From positions 1,984,001 through 2,048,000 of the forward strand of contig OX392532.1 of the NCBI GenBank assembly GCA_947623455.1: a stretch of DNA of 64,000 nucleotides, given 5' to 3'. A program made the translations under genes and the position numbers. This document shows, piece by piece, positions 27,301 through 39,800 of the stretch (within the stretch, counting starts at the first letter, position 1; each line of letters opens with the position of its first letter). The DNA comes from Mimachlamys varia. Its lineage: Eukaryota; Mollusca; Bivalvia; Pectinida; Pectinidae. The notes under the pieces were generated by a model, which ran no database searches, was not told the origin of the DNA, and was given only the letters and a program-made list of their open reading frames with translations.

Positions 27301-27648
27301 ACAAATGGAAGAGAGTGTATGTTGATATAACCATATCTCTGTATTGCAATGATTATTTATTTATTAAATTAAATGTTCCCATAAATATGTTTCCTAAAAA
27401 TTACAACTTGTTTATCCCCCTTTTATACAGAGCCCGAGATTGACCCACCTTGCTACAAGAGGGCGTTCCAATGGATATGCGGTATCGAGAAGATGGTTAA
27501 CCAGCCCCAGATGACGGACGAAGAGCAACAAGCAATTGCAAAGAAACACGAATCCATTGTTGAAAAAAGCACGTGGAAAACTGTTCTAAATGTTAACGCT
27601 GTTCTGCTGATGACCATCGCGGTGTTCATCTGGGGATTCTATGCATAA
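18356..27648 (+). CDS. Sodium/glucose cotransporter, SLC5 family (SGLT-like), 5' partial
   Basis: Exons: 18356-18424, 19157-19261, 19795-19854, 20782-20886, 21298-21406, 21797-21877, 22288-22523, 22770-22905, 23403-23661, 24115-24277, 25372-25593, 26130-26247, 27431-27648. Every border is AG/GT, every phase joins, and the sum is 626 codons plus TAA. The product is a Na+-driven sugar symporter of the plasma membrane. The sequence opens with [20 protein letters not shown] and runs to the C-terminal helix ending IWGFYA. Residues that bind or gate glucose in human SGLT1 are kept: Asn78 and His83 (SNIGSGHF), Phe101 and Glu102 (VFELN), Tyr290 and Trp291 (VWYWCSDQ), Lys321 (AGYLKF), Phe453 and Gln457 ([10 protein letters not shown]). 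The sodium-site stretch [19 protein letters not shown] is also intact. About 46 N-terminal residues (first helix) are missing; I found no exon for them upstream, so that intron either holds the 33-bp satellite or starts outside the window. The subfamily (SGLT1/2/4/5-like or myo-inositol) cannot be fixed by eye. Confidence 0.95.
18520..18720 (+). repeat. Same dispersed repeat, copy 2
   Basis: AATCGATTAAACCAGG, then AAAAGTACAAGAGAATAAGA and GTGTTCCGGAAGAGTAAGCG, in the SLC5 intron after 18424. Confidence 0.75.
19327..19413 (+). repeat. Duplicate of the 3' end of an SLC5 exon and its intron flank
   Basis: Bases from ATCGGTATAGCTGTATTCG onward repeat 19234-19322, about 93 bp away, including the last 27 coding bases. 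In the copy the donor GTAAGT has become GTACAC, and no acceptor precedes it. Confidence 0.85.
23662..23972 (+). repeat. 34-bp minisatellite starting at an SLC5 exon donor
   Basis: About nine units of GTTAGTGACGTAGTGCTCAT plus 14 further bases, period 34, beginning exactly at the GTTAGT donor of the exon ending 23661. Each unit restates a donor-like GTTAGT. Confidence 0.9.
24428..25335 (+). repeat. 28-bp minisatellite in an SLC5 intron
   Basis: About 32 units of GGAAATCTATCCAGGTATAC plus AGTAATTC, period 28. Variants alternate between CCAGG and CCTGG and between TATACAG and TAAACAG. The array ends just before the acceptor of the exon at 25372. Confidence 0.92.
26303..26447. mobile_element. 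Foldback MITE in the last SLC5 introns
   Basis: Arms CAAAGTGATTTATATTTACC then CCCTTACCTAAGT pair with ACTTAGGTAAGGGGGTATAT then AGAAATCACTTTG; the interior is also partly self-complementary (GGGGTATAAAAAGAC / GTCTTTTTATACCCC). Confidence 0.7.
26500..26770 (+). repeat. Imperfect tandem repeat of about 165 bp
   Basis: The words GATTTGGTTCATATTCA and a following CATCAC recur at 26522 and 26676, each trailed by a GGTGATCATTGGTC or GGTGGTCATCGGTC version. Confidence 0.5.
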
Positions 27649-28179
27649 TATCCATGTGTTCTAGGGTTTATAACACAGAAGACATAATCGTAACCATACA
27701 CTTTGCATAATCTTTGTATCTATTTTGCTCTACAGTGTATACTTTCATACTGAGCTTATGGAGATATTCCATTCCTGTCATCAGACAACACTTACTGTGG
27801 TTATTGTATTGAGATTATGTGCATTCTGTCCTTATTACTTTCCATATAACAATGAAAAATGTATTTTATCGTATTCTTTGTATAAAACCTACTATGCATA
27901 TATTGATAAGTAGCATACATTAAAATGTGTTTTTTTATATTAATTACAGTGTATAGCAGTACATTCATAATCATTTCAGCTTTATCATATCATAAAATAT
28001 GCATGACATTTTCAATCTTTCTTGTTTAATTAAATTGTATCAAGATACAATATAAAATTAAAGAACCGTTCTTGCTGAGGAATGACGTCATTTAAAACAT
28101 TTCTTCTAGTGTTAGTGAATCACGTGATGACGAAACATGGACGTACTGTGTGTCTGACTTTCAACTGACGTTTGAATCA

Positions 28180-28185
28180 AATAAA
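28180..28185 (+). terminator. Candidate polyadenylation signal of the SLC5 gene
   Basis: An AATAAA lies about 530 nt after the SLC5 stop codon. No other gene begins nearby. It is a plausible but unproven end of the 3' UTR. Confidence 0.35.
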
Positions 28186-28714
28186 TATCATAAACAGATA
28201 CATGTACATGTGTCCTAGTGACCTAGTTGTGTTCAATATATCCAGACCAATAGCTTGTCTATATAAACGTGATTGTTAAGGATACAGGTATAAACGTTTG
28301 AATATTTTAACTATTAAATACCAGACAAAGTGGTCGATTTGCGTAATTGATGACACACCTGCCTGTCGTCAAGGGGGCCAGGATACCATTTCCCGATTTA
28401 CCGTGTAAAAATTTGAAGACATTTGTCTAACTACTTTGGTTTTCTCCTGGAATTCCCCATCTATAACTGCCCCTACGCGCGCCATCATCTTGAAATTTAT
28501 TATTTACCAATTATGCAGTTTATATCACAAATATCGTACATTGGATTTCACATAATTGATACAATTATGATATTTCAAATACAGTATGAAACATTGCTTG
28601 TAATATCTGACACACAAGTGTCTCTACAAAACGTAGTGTCAGTCTATTAAACTTAACTTGTCATTATCTCCTTACCGGTTTAGAAAATATAAACAGTACT
28701 TCACTGCTAAACTA

Positions 28715-28925
28715 CTGTAAATATACTTTTTTTCGCGCACTCTGATTTTAGCGCAAACCCGAAAGTAAACAATGATGAATTGGCGCACTCGCAATACTTG
28801 CAGTAGAAAACAATATACATTAACTATAGTTAGCGCAGTCATAATTTAACGAAATTCTTTTAGCCCAAAAATCGTTAAAATAAAATTACCGCGAAAATGT
28901 GTACGCTGACAGTATTTGCTTCTAG
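28715..28925. mobile_element. Possible MITE rich in CGCG and GCGC words
   Basis: Ends CTACTGTAAATATAC and GTACGCTGACAGTATTTG are roughly complementary; TTTTTTTCGCGCA near the left matches TACCGCGAAAAT near the right. Confidence 0.4.
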
Positions 28926-29544
28926 GTTTGCTGCAATGTTATATATCACAAAAGCATCACGTGTGCACGTGAATTGTATATCATTTGCTGATTATAATGG
29001 TGCTAATAAAATTAGTTATATAATTGATATAACAATGATAACATATTAATAATGATAGACTATCAACTGTTCAAATGTAGTGACAAAACGTTATTATGAG
29101 AGACTTTTTTCTGTTTTTCATTTACCGACCCAAACTAATTATTTTTTAAAATATATCTATGTCGTTAATAAAAGCATTTCTCGGTTTTGTTTTTATGTGT
29201 AACTAAATTTATTTTATCTTCGTGCTCAAAACGAAATGAAATCCATACTTTCTAATGTGATAGTTAACAAATTACTGGACGAATATTTTGCAGTTCGCAT
29301 AACAGCGGTCATCGAACATAGTATCTGTGTTATCATCTGTTGAATATCCATACCATTGTATATACACTGTACAAAAAAGACTGAACACTTGCATCAATTT
29401 TAATAATTTAGAATCAAAGAATTTATATTTGATATGGCATGGAATATTAAACATATATATATACAATTGATAAAAAAAGTATTATGTAATATGTTTTGTT
29501 TGTTTGTTATTGTGCTTGTTTAATAAGTTTGAAACCTAAACGTT

Positions 29545-29610
29545 TCAAAATATTTTATTGGTATTTAGACAAAACTAATTGACTGCAGGCAAAGCCTACA
29601 AAAGTCCTCT
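29545..29610 (-). mobile_element. LINE 3' tail, second example
   Basis: The minus strand reads TTTTGTAGGCTTTGCCTGCA then ACCAATAAAATATTTTG. No reverse transcriptase is seen next to it. Confidence 0.4.
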
Positions 29611-30699
29611 CCTCACAGTAACAAACATTCACACAAAAATGCAAACATTACATTACATTTTTTATCATATTCTCCTTTATAAAAAGTTACTTTAACTTTT
29701 GATCAAGGAAAATAATAGCACAGGGTGAATAAACATTTTATAGACTGGAAACCTTATCTAAGAAAGTAAGTACTTATGTGACGTAAATGTGGTATTGTCA
29801 GTGAAATGAAATAGCCCATATGTAATGACCGGAATCCTGAACTTGACCTACACATTCAGATGTCGGTATACATATGCCAACCCAACTAGATGCTATAGAT
29901 GATGTTATACATTGTACAGAGGCCAGAAAACATGCATATCGGTAGATAAACATTCTGATTGCTTCTTCTCTATATGGACATACAATATGTACCAACTGAA
30001 AACAACAAACACCAGACTATGAATAAATCCATTCACGTGAATTACTTATGACGTAATGTCTTGATCTTGTTTAATGCGAGTCTTGTTGCTCCGCTTTGGA
30101 TAATATGGACGACGCCCTTACGTCAAACGCACAAATGTCTACGGTTAACTATTGGCGCCAATTTGATTCGAATCAGGACTGTTCCTGTTTGTGTTTAATT
30201 CCCATGGCGACATGAATGCGAACCGGTTGCATCCATATTGACCATTAAGCCCAATCGGGCTCCATGCAATATGGATGCTTCTATATTAAATTTATATTGA
30301 AAAATGTCATTCATTATGTTCACGATATGTAAATATTTAAAATCTTGCGGTAGCTAAAATACGTTGCAAATACGTATTTTTGTGTTAAATGTCTGATCGG
30401 AGATCGGTATATCTGCACTATCAAACAAGATGACAAATTCAAGCAGATATGTAGTATTGTATGAATGTATACCACATACATAACGGTCTTTTTAATTTCT
30501 CGCAATTCCCTATTCTATTTGTTAAACAAAAATGTGAAAGCGTTTTGAATATTGAATTAGATTGAATATATATTTCAAATGGAAAATGGAATAACATGTA
30601 CCTTCATTTATCTTCAGACGACTATGCAGTGTTCACATGAAACCAAAAAAAGAAACGTAGGGTGAAATTTCCGGGTCAGTAACTTAATACGTATGTTAA

Positions 30700-31110
30700 T
30701 GTTCGATATAAAAGTTAATATCAGTTATCTACCCAGAAATACATGAGAGTAACTGAAGCATATTTTATGAGGTTTGCTGAGTCCCCGAGGTTTGCTGGAG
30801 CCTGCATAAGCGCATTTTATCCCGTTTGAGTAGTGACGCGGTACGTAATATACACATTTTATCGTAGTACAGAAATTATACAGAACTCATTCATTTACTT
30901 CAAAATTCATAAATAAAAGGGGTTTTACGCACCTGTCCCTTGTAATTCTACATTAGAAATTTAGGATTCCCATCATTTTGGTCCCTAGCATCAATGACGA
31001 GTCCTAAAAGGACGAAACAGCTGCATGATGTAGTTTAATTAGTTTAACACTTTATATCTTACTTAAAGTATAAGGTGCAGCATGTGTTTGTTACGTCATC
31101 TTTTATGAAC
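30700..31110 (+). mobile_element. Hammerhead-bearing repeat, copy 2
   Basis: Related to 51040-51400: GAGTAGTGACGCGGTACGTA, ATACACATTTTATCGTAGTA, a TTTTACGCACCTG word, then the decayed ribozyme and AAGGTGCAGCATGTGTTTGT before the Penelope relic. Confidence 0.6.
30988..31031 (+). ncRNA. Decayed hammerhead ribozyme
   Basis: Stem I GCATCA/TGATGT, stem II GTCC-TAAAA-GGAC and GAAA are present, but the core reads ATGACGA (essential first C lost) and the cleavage triplet is GCA instead of NUH. It is probably inactive. It sits about 90 bp before a Penelope relic. Confidence 0.7.
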
Positions 31111-31119
31111 CAACCAGGA

Positions 31120-31680
31120 TGATTAAATTCCTGGTCGACAATATTTTGTTGAGTTCGGAGGAAAGATTTTTCAGCAGATTGTTGCCATTCCCATTGTAAT
31201 AAACTGTGCTGTCTATAAACAACAAGAAGTTTGCTGACCAAGTCGATCGAATATACCCTTCTGAACTTTAAATAAAGGCAAAAACGAACTCTTCTACATC
31301 AGCTGCTTACCTCGATCTCTACGTAAACTACCACCAATATGGACAGCTTACTACTTAGCTATACGATAAACGTGTTGATTTCAATTTTCCGATCGTTAAC
31401 TTTCCATTTCTTGATAGTAAAATCCCTGCTTCTCTAATCTATGGTATTTACATGTCGCAGTTGATTCGATATTCTTGAGCTTGCTTTAGGTATCGTGATT
31501 TTCGTGATCGATGTCGACTGCTGACAAACAAACTAACACCACAATGATTCGAAAGATGCAGGTTGATCAGAACTATGGCTAAGTTTTATGGTCGCCATCT
31601 TTGTCCCATTGAGAAATATTCTGTACCTTTAAGTGATATGAAGATGGACGTTTTTTAGTATGCTCATTAGTGTGTTTACT
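31120..31680 (+). pseudogene. Penelope-like reverse transcriptase relic
   Basis: Broken frames read INNKKFADQVDRIYPSEL, SAAYLDLYVNYHQYGQL, YDKRVDFNFPIVNFPF, GIYMSQLIRYS and AKFYGRHLCP, in family order, with several stops. The catalytic Asp motif has decayed. Confidence 0.8.
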
Positions 31681-32746
31681 TGTTGTGATTGATAATAATA
31701 CTCAGTTCTCGTTTTGAGAACTGGATATTTACTTGGATGTGACAAAGATGTACATTGCGGGTGTCGTTTTACAAGGGTCTCCATGTAAATCTTTGTTTTG
31801 TTCATAGTTTGGCCTGGTTTAATCGATTTGTAGTTCGGATTATGGTTTTGTTGACACGTCGGTTTCTTTATTTTCCATGCTCTAACACTTTATTATGCAT
31901 CGCCTACAATTTTATATTGAATTTATCGTTGTTTTCTGCTTAACAGTGTTATTTTTTCTCATTGTTGTGGAGCACAAGTTCGCAAATATTTTTTTTTCTT
32001 ATCTATGAATGTTTTTTTTTTAATCAGACATCAAATATTCTTTAGTTCATACGAGGCTGAATGTGTTGAAGACCTAATCAGGTCAGGTAACAAAAACCTT
32101 TTGTATCTTGCAACGAGCATACAGTAATACTTTTGTTATGTGTATATTTTGAGTGATTTGACCTTAATGATTTGGCACTAAAAAAAAACAACAATTAATT
32201 GTATTTGTACACAATGTTTCCGGTAATAGATATACTGATTCATTTACTGATATTGCAAATAGCGTCATGAATATATTGATTTATTGACTGATAATGCTTA
32301 AAGAAGATTAACAAATTTGTGTTTGTATTGACCTTCTGAAACCGAATATATATATGGCAGGAATAGCGTTTATCATTAATAATAAAATAATAACCATTTG
32401 CTCTGATGAAGAGTGCTGACTTATGAAATCGATTGATATCCTCACAATAGAATTGTTGAAATATTTATTAAGCTTTATAAACAGTATATCGACGATAATT
32501 TCGCCTTTACATTTGCATGACAGTTACCGGTGATTGTTACCAAGATATATAGACAAAGTTGAGGTCAATGTGAAATGTGAATACGGATGATTAGTTTTAT
32601 ACACATCCTGTTGTCTATATACATCATTACCTATGTTCATGTCAGGACTCCTGGCTTAGCTCTCTGGTGCCATTCGCAAACACATCTTTGGTATGCCATG
32701 TTTCATTAACAGTTCGGGGCGGAACACACGGTCAAGATTATCCGGC

Positions 32747-33863
32747 ATGGTCATGGATGTCGCTTATATCTTAATCTACTGGATCGCAGGTTTGTGGTTC
32801 GTTGTTATATTTGAATTACAGACTCAATAGTAAGAAAAGTAAAACATGATTATCATTCTTGAAATGCAGCCATTGGCTTGTTTTAGTAATTGTTTTAACA
32901 GTTACAGTCCAAAAGACGGAAAGCAAATTTCAAACGTAATGATAAAAATATCAAAAGAAATGTCAATTTTGGTATTTGATAAGTCAGTGCAGTAAAACGA
33001 AAACTGTTCGAGATCTTTGGTTATAATTCATTTTCATATTTATCGCAATCAAATCAAGTAAATGTATTTGTGATAAACAACTATAGTGTAGTATTGCTAT
33101 CCACAAAATTATCCCTTTTTTATCTCGCTTGAATAAAAGCTTTAAAGTTTAAAATATCTGTGCATTGTTCATATTTTTGTAATCCATTGCAGGCGCGCGC
33201 AGATAAAGTATTATTAGGTTAAAAGTATCGAATTCCACTTTAAGATCTGCTCTTGTGAAAGGTCAATATATTTAGGTATATAATATGTCTTTCTACGCAA
33301 ATGCTTTTTTGGAAAAGAGAGTTCATTGCATGCCAAAAACAATATTATAATATATTAATTTGGTGCATGATTTTCAGTAAATATTGCTGTTTTGACAAAT
33401 CGCATGGAAGCTTAATTCAATTTATTCCATTATCATCAGATACATTTATATAATAAGAATGTTTGCAGTATTGAAAAATGAACTATTTTCTTTTAGATTA
33501 TGGAAGTAAAAGTACTTTAGATTATTCGTTTAAATCAGAAAACTGAATTTATCAACCTCCTTTATCCCTTATTGTTTTTGTCACCTGTTTTTTTATTGGC
33601 AGATTTAATGCTGGATATAAAAATGTTGGTTATTTAGATTTTTGGCTTTTTGTATTTATTCTAATTCACAAAGGTTCTTTTCTCGTGTTTTTTAATTTTG
33701 TTTTCAAAATCTTTTGTTTATATCTCGATAATCGTATTTGATGCTAAGATGACACTCATCCTTGGTTTTAATATCGTTTTAGTACTGACTGAATGTCACC
33801 AGTTTGAGAACAGTCTGTCTACTTTGGAGAATGTCAACCCAGGCCCTCACTCGCCGACCACAC
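32747..33863 (+). CDS. Exons 1-2 of the Gla/TSP gene: signal peptide and start of propeptide
   Basis: Exon 1 (ATG at 32747, ends 32789 before GTTTGT) encodes 14 mostly hydrophobic residues ([14 protein letters not shown]) and one extra base. Exon 2 begins after TTTTAG at 33783; its first two bases complete a Val codon, followed by LTEC and a Ser/Pro-rich stretch ending at a GTAAGT donor with one base left over. That base joins the two leading bases of exon 3 as a Pro codon. The alternative is that exon 2 is itself first, with an in-frame ATG at 33749 giving a different hydrophobic start ([16 protein letters not shown]). Either way a secretory signal results. Confidence 0.5.
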
Positions 33864-36800
33864 GTAAGTCTTGTATGCCTCTCGATATCATGAGATGACG
33901 CACCAAGTATAGCACGACACGAATTACCTTCTTGATCATCTGGAATTATTTCGTGGTTCCTAATATCTCTTTAATATCTTTACTGTGTTACATGTATTCA
34001 CCTGTTTCTGAGGACTCTTACTCTCTATTTCCTGTGATCACTACATCACCTTAACTCTATAAACTACCTACAGTTATCTGTGTTTTATAATTACAGTGAA
34101 ACCTCTCTATTAACACAACCTTAGGGACCGCACCAAAGTGGTCTTAATAGCGGGGTGGTTTGAATACCGAGGGTTACCATTCAGACAGATTTCTCTGAAA
34201 TCCACACTTTGACATGTTTTCATGGCCTATTAACTAATGTATAGGCTTTATAACGTTAAACACACAGTAGTTATAACTAATTAGCCAATAAGATACCAAA
34301 ATACAGCTTACTGATCTGACACTTGACAGGTTTACACAGTGAAATACATACCAGATCACTTTGGTCGGTGGTCTAAGTAGTGAGGTGAAACTTAGTGCAA
34401 ACGTGGTATTTGGGACTTTTCAAAACTGATCTTAATAGCGAGGTGGTCTTAATAGCGAGGTGGTCTTAATAGTGAGGTGGTCTCATTAGTGAACCTTAAA
34501 ATACAAGAATATATAGAAGAACTTTTTGGACTAAAATGAATTGATCTGTAGTTTACTTTATATAACAAATATAAGACTTAAACCGTTAGTTACACGTCAC
34601 AAACCTTCTGAATGTCATGAAGGTATCTACTGCAAACCTCTGACAAACTCATGCCAATATGATTCAATCTTGTTTGAAACAAGAATTTTCATTGCTTTAA
34701 AAAATATGTTATCAGCCTATAACGGAAAACATGACGTTGCCGTTTATAACGTCGCTTTTGATTAGCTGATACCGCAGCATAACAATTTGTAAGAGAAAAG
34801 AGTGCATCAATAATGTGAATTTTAACAGAGTACATGTAAATATTAAATCATAAGTATTAACTAGAATTTTTTTATGTTATGGGGTTATAACACAAAAACC
34901 GGAGTGTACTCTCACCATAAACCGCTTAGTACAATCCAGTTTTTTGTGTTATACCTCCATAAAATTCAAAAAAGGTTCAAGTTAATCCCTAAAGGTTTTG
35001 CGAAATGCAGGTTGATAAAAACCTTGAAAACGTTTATGGGCTCCATTATGATCTTCCGAGTTTTGCTCGAGATTGTTCGGTTCGTTTGTACGCTTTTTTG
35101 TCTTTTAATCCCCAACGCATATCTACGCAAATGATGTTATAACATCGAGGTTTTACTTCCTACACAACAATAGGTTAGTCAACATGTCGCAACGTTTCAA
35201 GACCTACTGGTTCCTTTGTCAAGTCATGAATACCTTGCCAAAGGGACCAAAAGGTGACCCTGAAACACAACGACAAGACAGGATTATATAATAATTACTA
35301 AAACGTCCATTGCCTAAATACTACCTGTACCTGTGTTTGTCTTTCTCCCAATAAAAAGCATGTTAAATTCTTTTAAATTTTGTGTCTGAACATAAAATGT
35401 ATCTAGCTATATGCAAACAAATATCTATAAGGCTAAACTTGAAATAAGACATTGTTTAGCTGGTGTTAAGAACACCATACTTTCATGTTTAAGCTCGTTG
35501 TGCATTTTGCAAACTTTGAAGAAAAACGAAATATTATTCTTGTACTTGATCCATTATATGTAAGGCTGTATTAAAGAAGAAAATAAATAAAAAACATTTT
35601 TTAAAGTGATAAATGAAAAGTAAATTTATTTTGAAGTTGTTTGTTGCCAAGTAGTTTGTTTAAAATCTAACCTTTCTTTCAATATCAGTTCGTTAAAATT
35701 GTCATTCTGAAATTTGTATCAACCGGCTCTCTGAGAGAACAATATGGCTGCCTTCAGATGGCCTTAGCGTTTTTTGGAAGACTTTTATCCATAAATACAT
35801 GTCTCTTGCTCTTAATGCTCCCAGACACAATGCAGATAAGTTGGTTTGTTGTTTTTGTATGACTCAGGCATTGGTTTTGTGTTAATTTTACCTTGTGTAC
35901 TCAAATTTCTTGAGCTATTTACTGCCTTGTAGGCCTATCTCAAATCTCGTAATGCCGGTAGCCAAACGACAAGTAGTCTGATTGTCATTCTATTACTTCC
36001 TTTTACATATCTGAATGTTATTATTGTTTCTAAATGTATACGTATTTATTTATTAATGAAAATTCATTCAACATGATGCTTGATAAATTGAATTATGTAG
36101 ACCAATTGCTAATAGAAAAGCTGTTAAGAAAAACAACAATACCATCAATGTCATCAATTTGTAGTGACTGCTTTTAAACATTCTGAATGTAAATTGTTAT
36201 TTTAACAAAACAAACAACTAGAATTACATTACTAGTATAGTGTAGACTGAGTTCCTAAATCAAAACAGTAGAATATCCAAGATGGCGGACTTTTGTGAAC
36301 AAGAGTATATTCGTGAATAAGACCCCCTCCTACTTTTGATCAATTATTTTTCTCAGGGACGGGGGCTTATTCCCGGTCAAATACGGAAATATATGTCTGC
36401 ATGGAAGATAACACAATATCTCCATAAAAAACAGATACAAATATGATAATAAATATCATTGATTAATAATTGCATTTCTTTACTTTATACATTTTGCTAA
36501 AAACAATTCAGAATATGTCATCAATATATATTTCTCATTAACATACTTAGATAGTACAAACCACAACAACATGCCTAGAAACATTATTTTATTCTCAACC
36601 TACTAAAGCAACATTCCAAACATATTGTAATCGATAAGCTGTGTCATTTTAATATTTTGCACCAGTTGATTCGGATATGGACATACTGTATATCTTAATG
36701 ACCATACCATCGGAATATGCAAGGACGGACGTTTGAGAATTCCTCGATATTTAATTCATATAATTTACACCATATAGTCAATACGGGACTCTTGATATCA

Positions 36801-39800
36801 TCAAATTAACATAGAATTCTTAGGACAAAATACACGCGAATCACCAATAAGGCAGCAATGTACTACCACCCACGGCTTTGCTTCGGTAACAATGATTTTC
36901 AGGTTTTGACAATGTACACGGTTATCGTCTCATGAATATAGATTCTATACAAAATCTGTCCAAGCTCATACATAATAAATAACCACTCAGTTACACGAAA
37001 TCGAGTAAAAACAAAAGGCAAACAAATGCAAAATTAACAATGACACGGGGACATATAGGTTACTGGTCCTTTATTGTCCATCGGGTCACAACTCTAAGGT
37101 CCCATCATATTACATACATACAGTACACAACGCATCATATTTCATTTCATGAAATTTTATTGACAAATAAATTGACAAAATGATCGGACAGCAGGCATAG
37201 CCTATTTAAGTCCTAAAGAAACAAACGGTGGTGCAAACATATAGATATTTAACATATGATATACACAATACATAGATAATACACATACATAAATACATGC
37301 ATGACGCACCTGCATGCATATATACACATGCACGCTCACACACACTCACACACACACACACACACACACACATCCTCATACACCCTCACATGCATGCATA
37401 CATGTGCGCATACATACATATATGCCCACATCCATGCATGCATGCACGCACATACACACACATACATACATGCATACAAAAAACAAACAAACATGCACAT
37501 AATATGTGCCCATACATATGTACATACCATCCACATGCATACTCATATGCATGCATGCATACACACATACATGTGTACACATACACACAGAGGTATACGC
37601 ATACATACATTTTAACATCTACCTATACATAATCATGATACTGTATAATACATGGGAAGCAATTCCTTTAAATCAGTTTTCATAATATCTATTATTGTTT
37701 GTATACTTAAACCATTATTACTTGATTGAAAATATTGATTGTTTTAAATGTAACAATGATTAGAAGGACTAAATTTACAAAAATCTTTACAAATATAAAC
37801 ATGTAGTGTTATTAAATTTCCTCACATCAACAGATACAGGCCAATAAGTCCATAATCATCATCACATCAGGCCATCCACTGCTGATGTTTGGAAACTTAA
37901 TCTCACAAAATAATTTATGTGATACAGATACAGGTTAAATATAAGCGATCTTCGAATATGCAAGCATTGTTTTCATAAAAGGAATTGCTTCATGTTGTAA
38001 CTGTAATTTTAAAATATAATAAGTAAACATTTGTCTCCTAAGCCCTTACTTCTAGTGTATATGAAATCCTTATATAAGATAATAAAGAATGAAATAGAAT
38101 AAAATAAAGTTGAATGAATTCAAATACTGGTTCGGAATCTGTTTGATGTTGAAATGTAATTTGATATTGCAAGAAGAATATTTTGGTTGGGGTTTTCATT
38201 ACATTTCTCACAGCCATTTAATAGAATGTCTAGTACTAAATGGTCATGACTTTCGTGGAAAATACTTTCAAAAAGTATGTGTCGGAGATCAGTATATCTT
38301 GTACATTGAAAAAAGTAGTGAGATGCATTTTCATATTCATATCCACATAAACAAGAAGAAGATTGACATAGATGATATTGGTGTAAATCACTGTTTAAAT
38401 TACTTTTATTATTTCTCAACTGAGTATTATATTAACTTCCCGATTTCCAAAAAAATTGAAAACGTTTGTCGTATTTTTAATTACAACTGATTTAGGAGTA
38501 ACTAATTTTTTAAACTGATAAACAGAATGCACATTTTGTAGGTCAGAAGCAATATTATTAAACGCATTGATCATTGACGGAAAGAAACTATTAAAGTACA
38601 TAATGTAATTAACTGTTCGACAAAGAGGAGGATCAAAAAAACTGACCGGTCTAAGGGGATAGCTTACTAAGGTGGGGTCATGGAGGTAGGGATCAATAAT
38701 ATTTCGCAAATAATCAGCAGTTTCATTATATAGAATTTTTTGTACATCATTATCAATTTATGTTGTTTTCTTCTACTTTCCAATGGTACCCAGTCTAGTT
38801 CTTGATATAAAACATCATGATAAGTACCTCTACGCAGTCCTGTTATTATCCGTGCCGCCTCTAACTGGACAGACTCGAGAAGATTTTTTAAAATTATTTT
38901 TCTCAGGGGGTGGGGGCTTATTCCCGGTCAAATACGGTAATATATGTCTGCACGGAAGATAGCACAATATCTCCATAAAAAAACAGATACAAATATGATA
39001 ATAAATATCATTGATTAATAATTGCATTTCTTTACTTTATACATTTTGCTAATAACAATATGTCATCAATATATATTTCTCATTATCATACTTAGATAGT
39101 ACAAACCACAACAACATGCCTAAAAACATTATTTTATTCTCAACCTACTAAAGCAACATTCCAAACATATTGTAATCGATTAGATGTGCCATTTTAACAT
39201 TTTGCACCAGTTGATTGGGATATGGACATACATTTTGTACTTTATATCTTAATGACCATACCATCGGAATATGCAAGGACGGACGTTTGGGAATTCCTCG
39301 ATGTTTAATTCATATAATTTACACCATATAGTCAATACGGGACTGTTGATATCATCAAATTAATATAGAATTCATAGGACAAAATACACGCGAATCACCA
39401 ATAAGGCAGCAATGTACTACCACCCACGGCTTTGCTTCGGTAACAATGATTTTCAGGTTTTGACAATGTACACGGTTATCGTCTCATGAATATAGATTCT
39501 ATACAAAATCTGTCCAAGCTCATACATAATAAATAACCACTCAGTTACACGAAATCGAGTAAAAACAAAAGGCAAACAAAGGCAAAATTAACAATGACAC
39601 GGGGACATATAGGTTACTGGTCCTTTATTGTCAATCGGGTCACAACTCGAGGTCCCATCATATTACATACATACAGTACACAACGCATCATATTACATAT
39701 ATGTAACACGCAATAGTTCATACTACATACATGTAGTACACAATACTTCATATAACATACATGTTATACACAATGCTTCATATTACATATATGTAGTGCA

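Larger units (their letters stand above)
28186..30699. other. Intergenic region between the SLC5 and Gla/TSP genes
   Basis: AT-rich; only a possible MITE and a LINE tail are seen. Confidence 0.5.

Noticed and set aside
32400..32450. CTGATGA followed later by GAAA
   Set aside because: Stem II has a mismatch, stem III and a cleavage triplet are missing.
38110..38490. 126-codon frame on the + strand
   Set aside because: Antisense shadow of the LINE reverse transcriptase on the minus strand.
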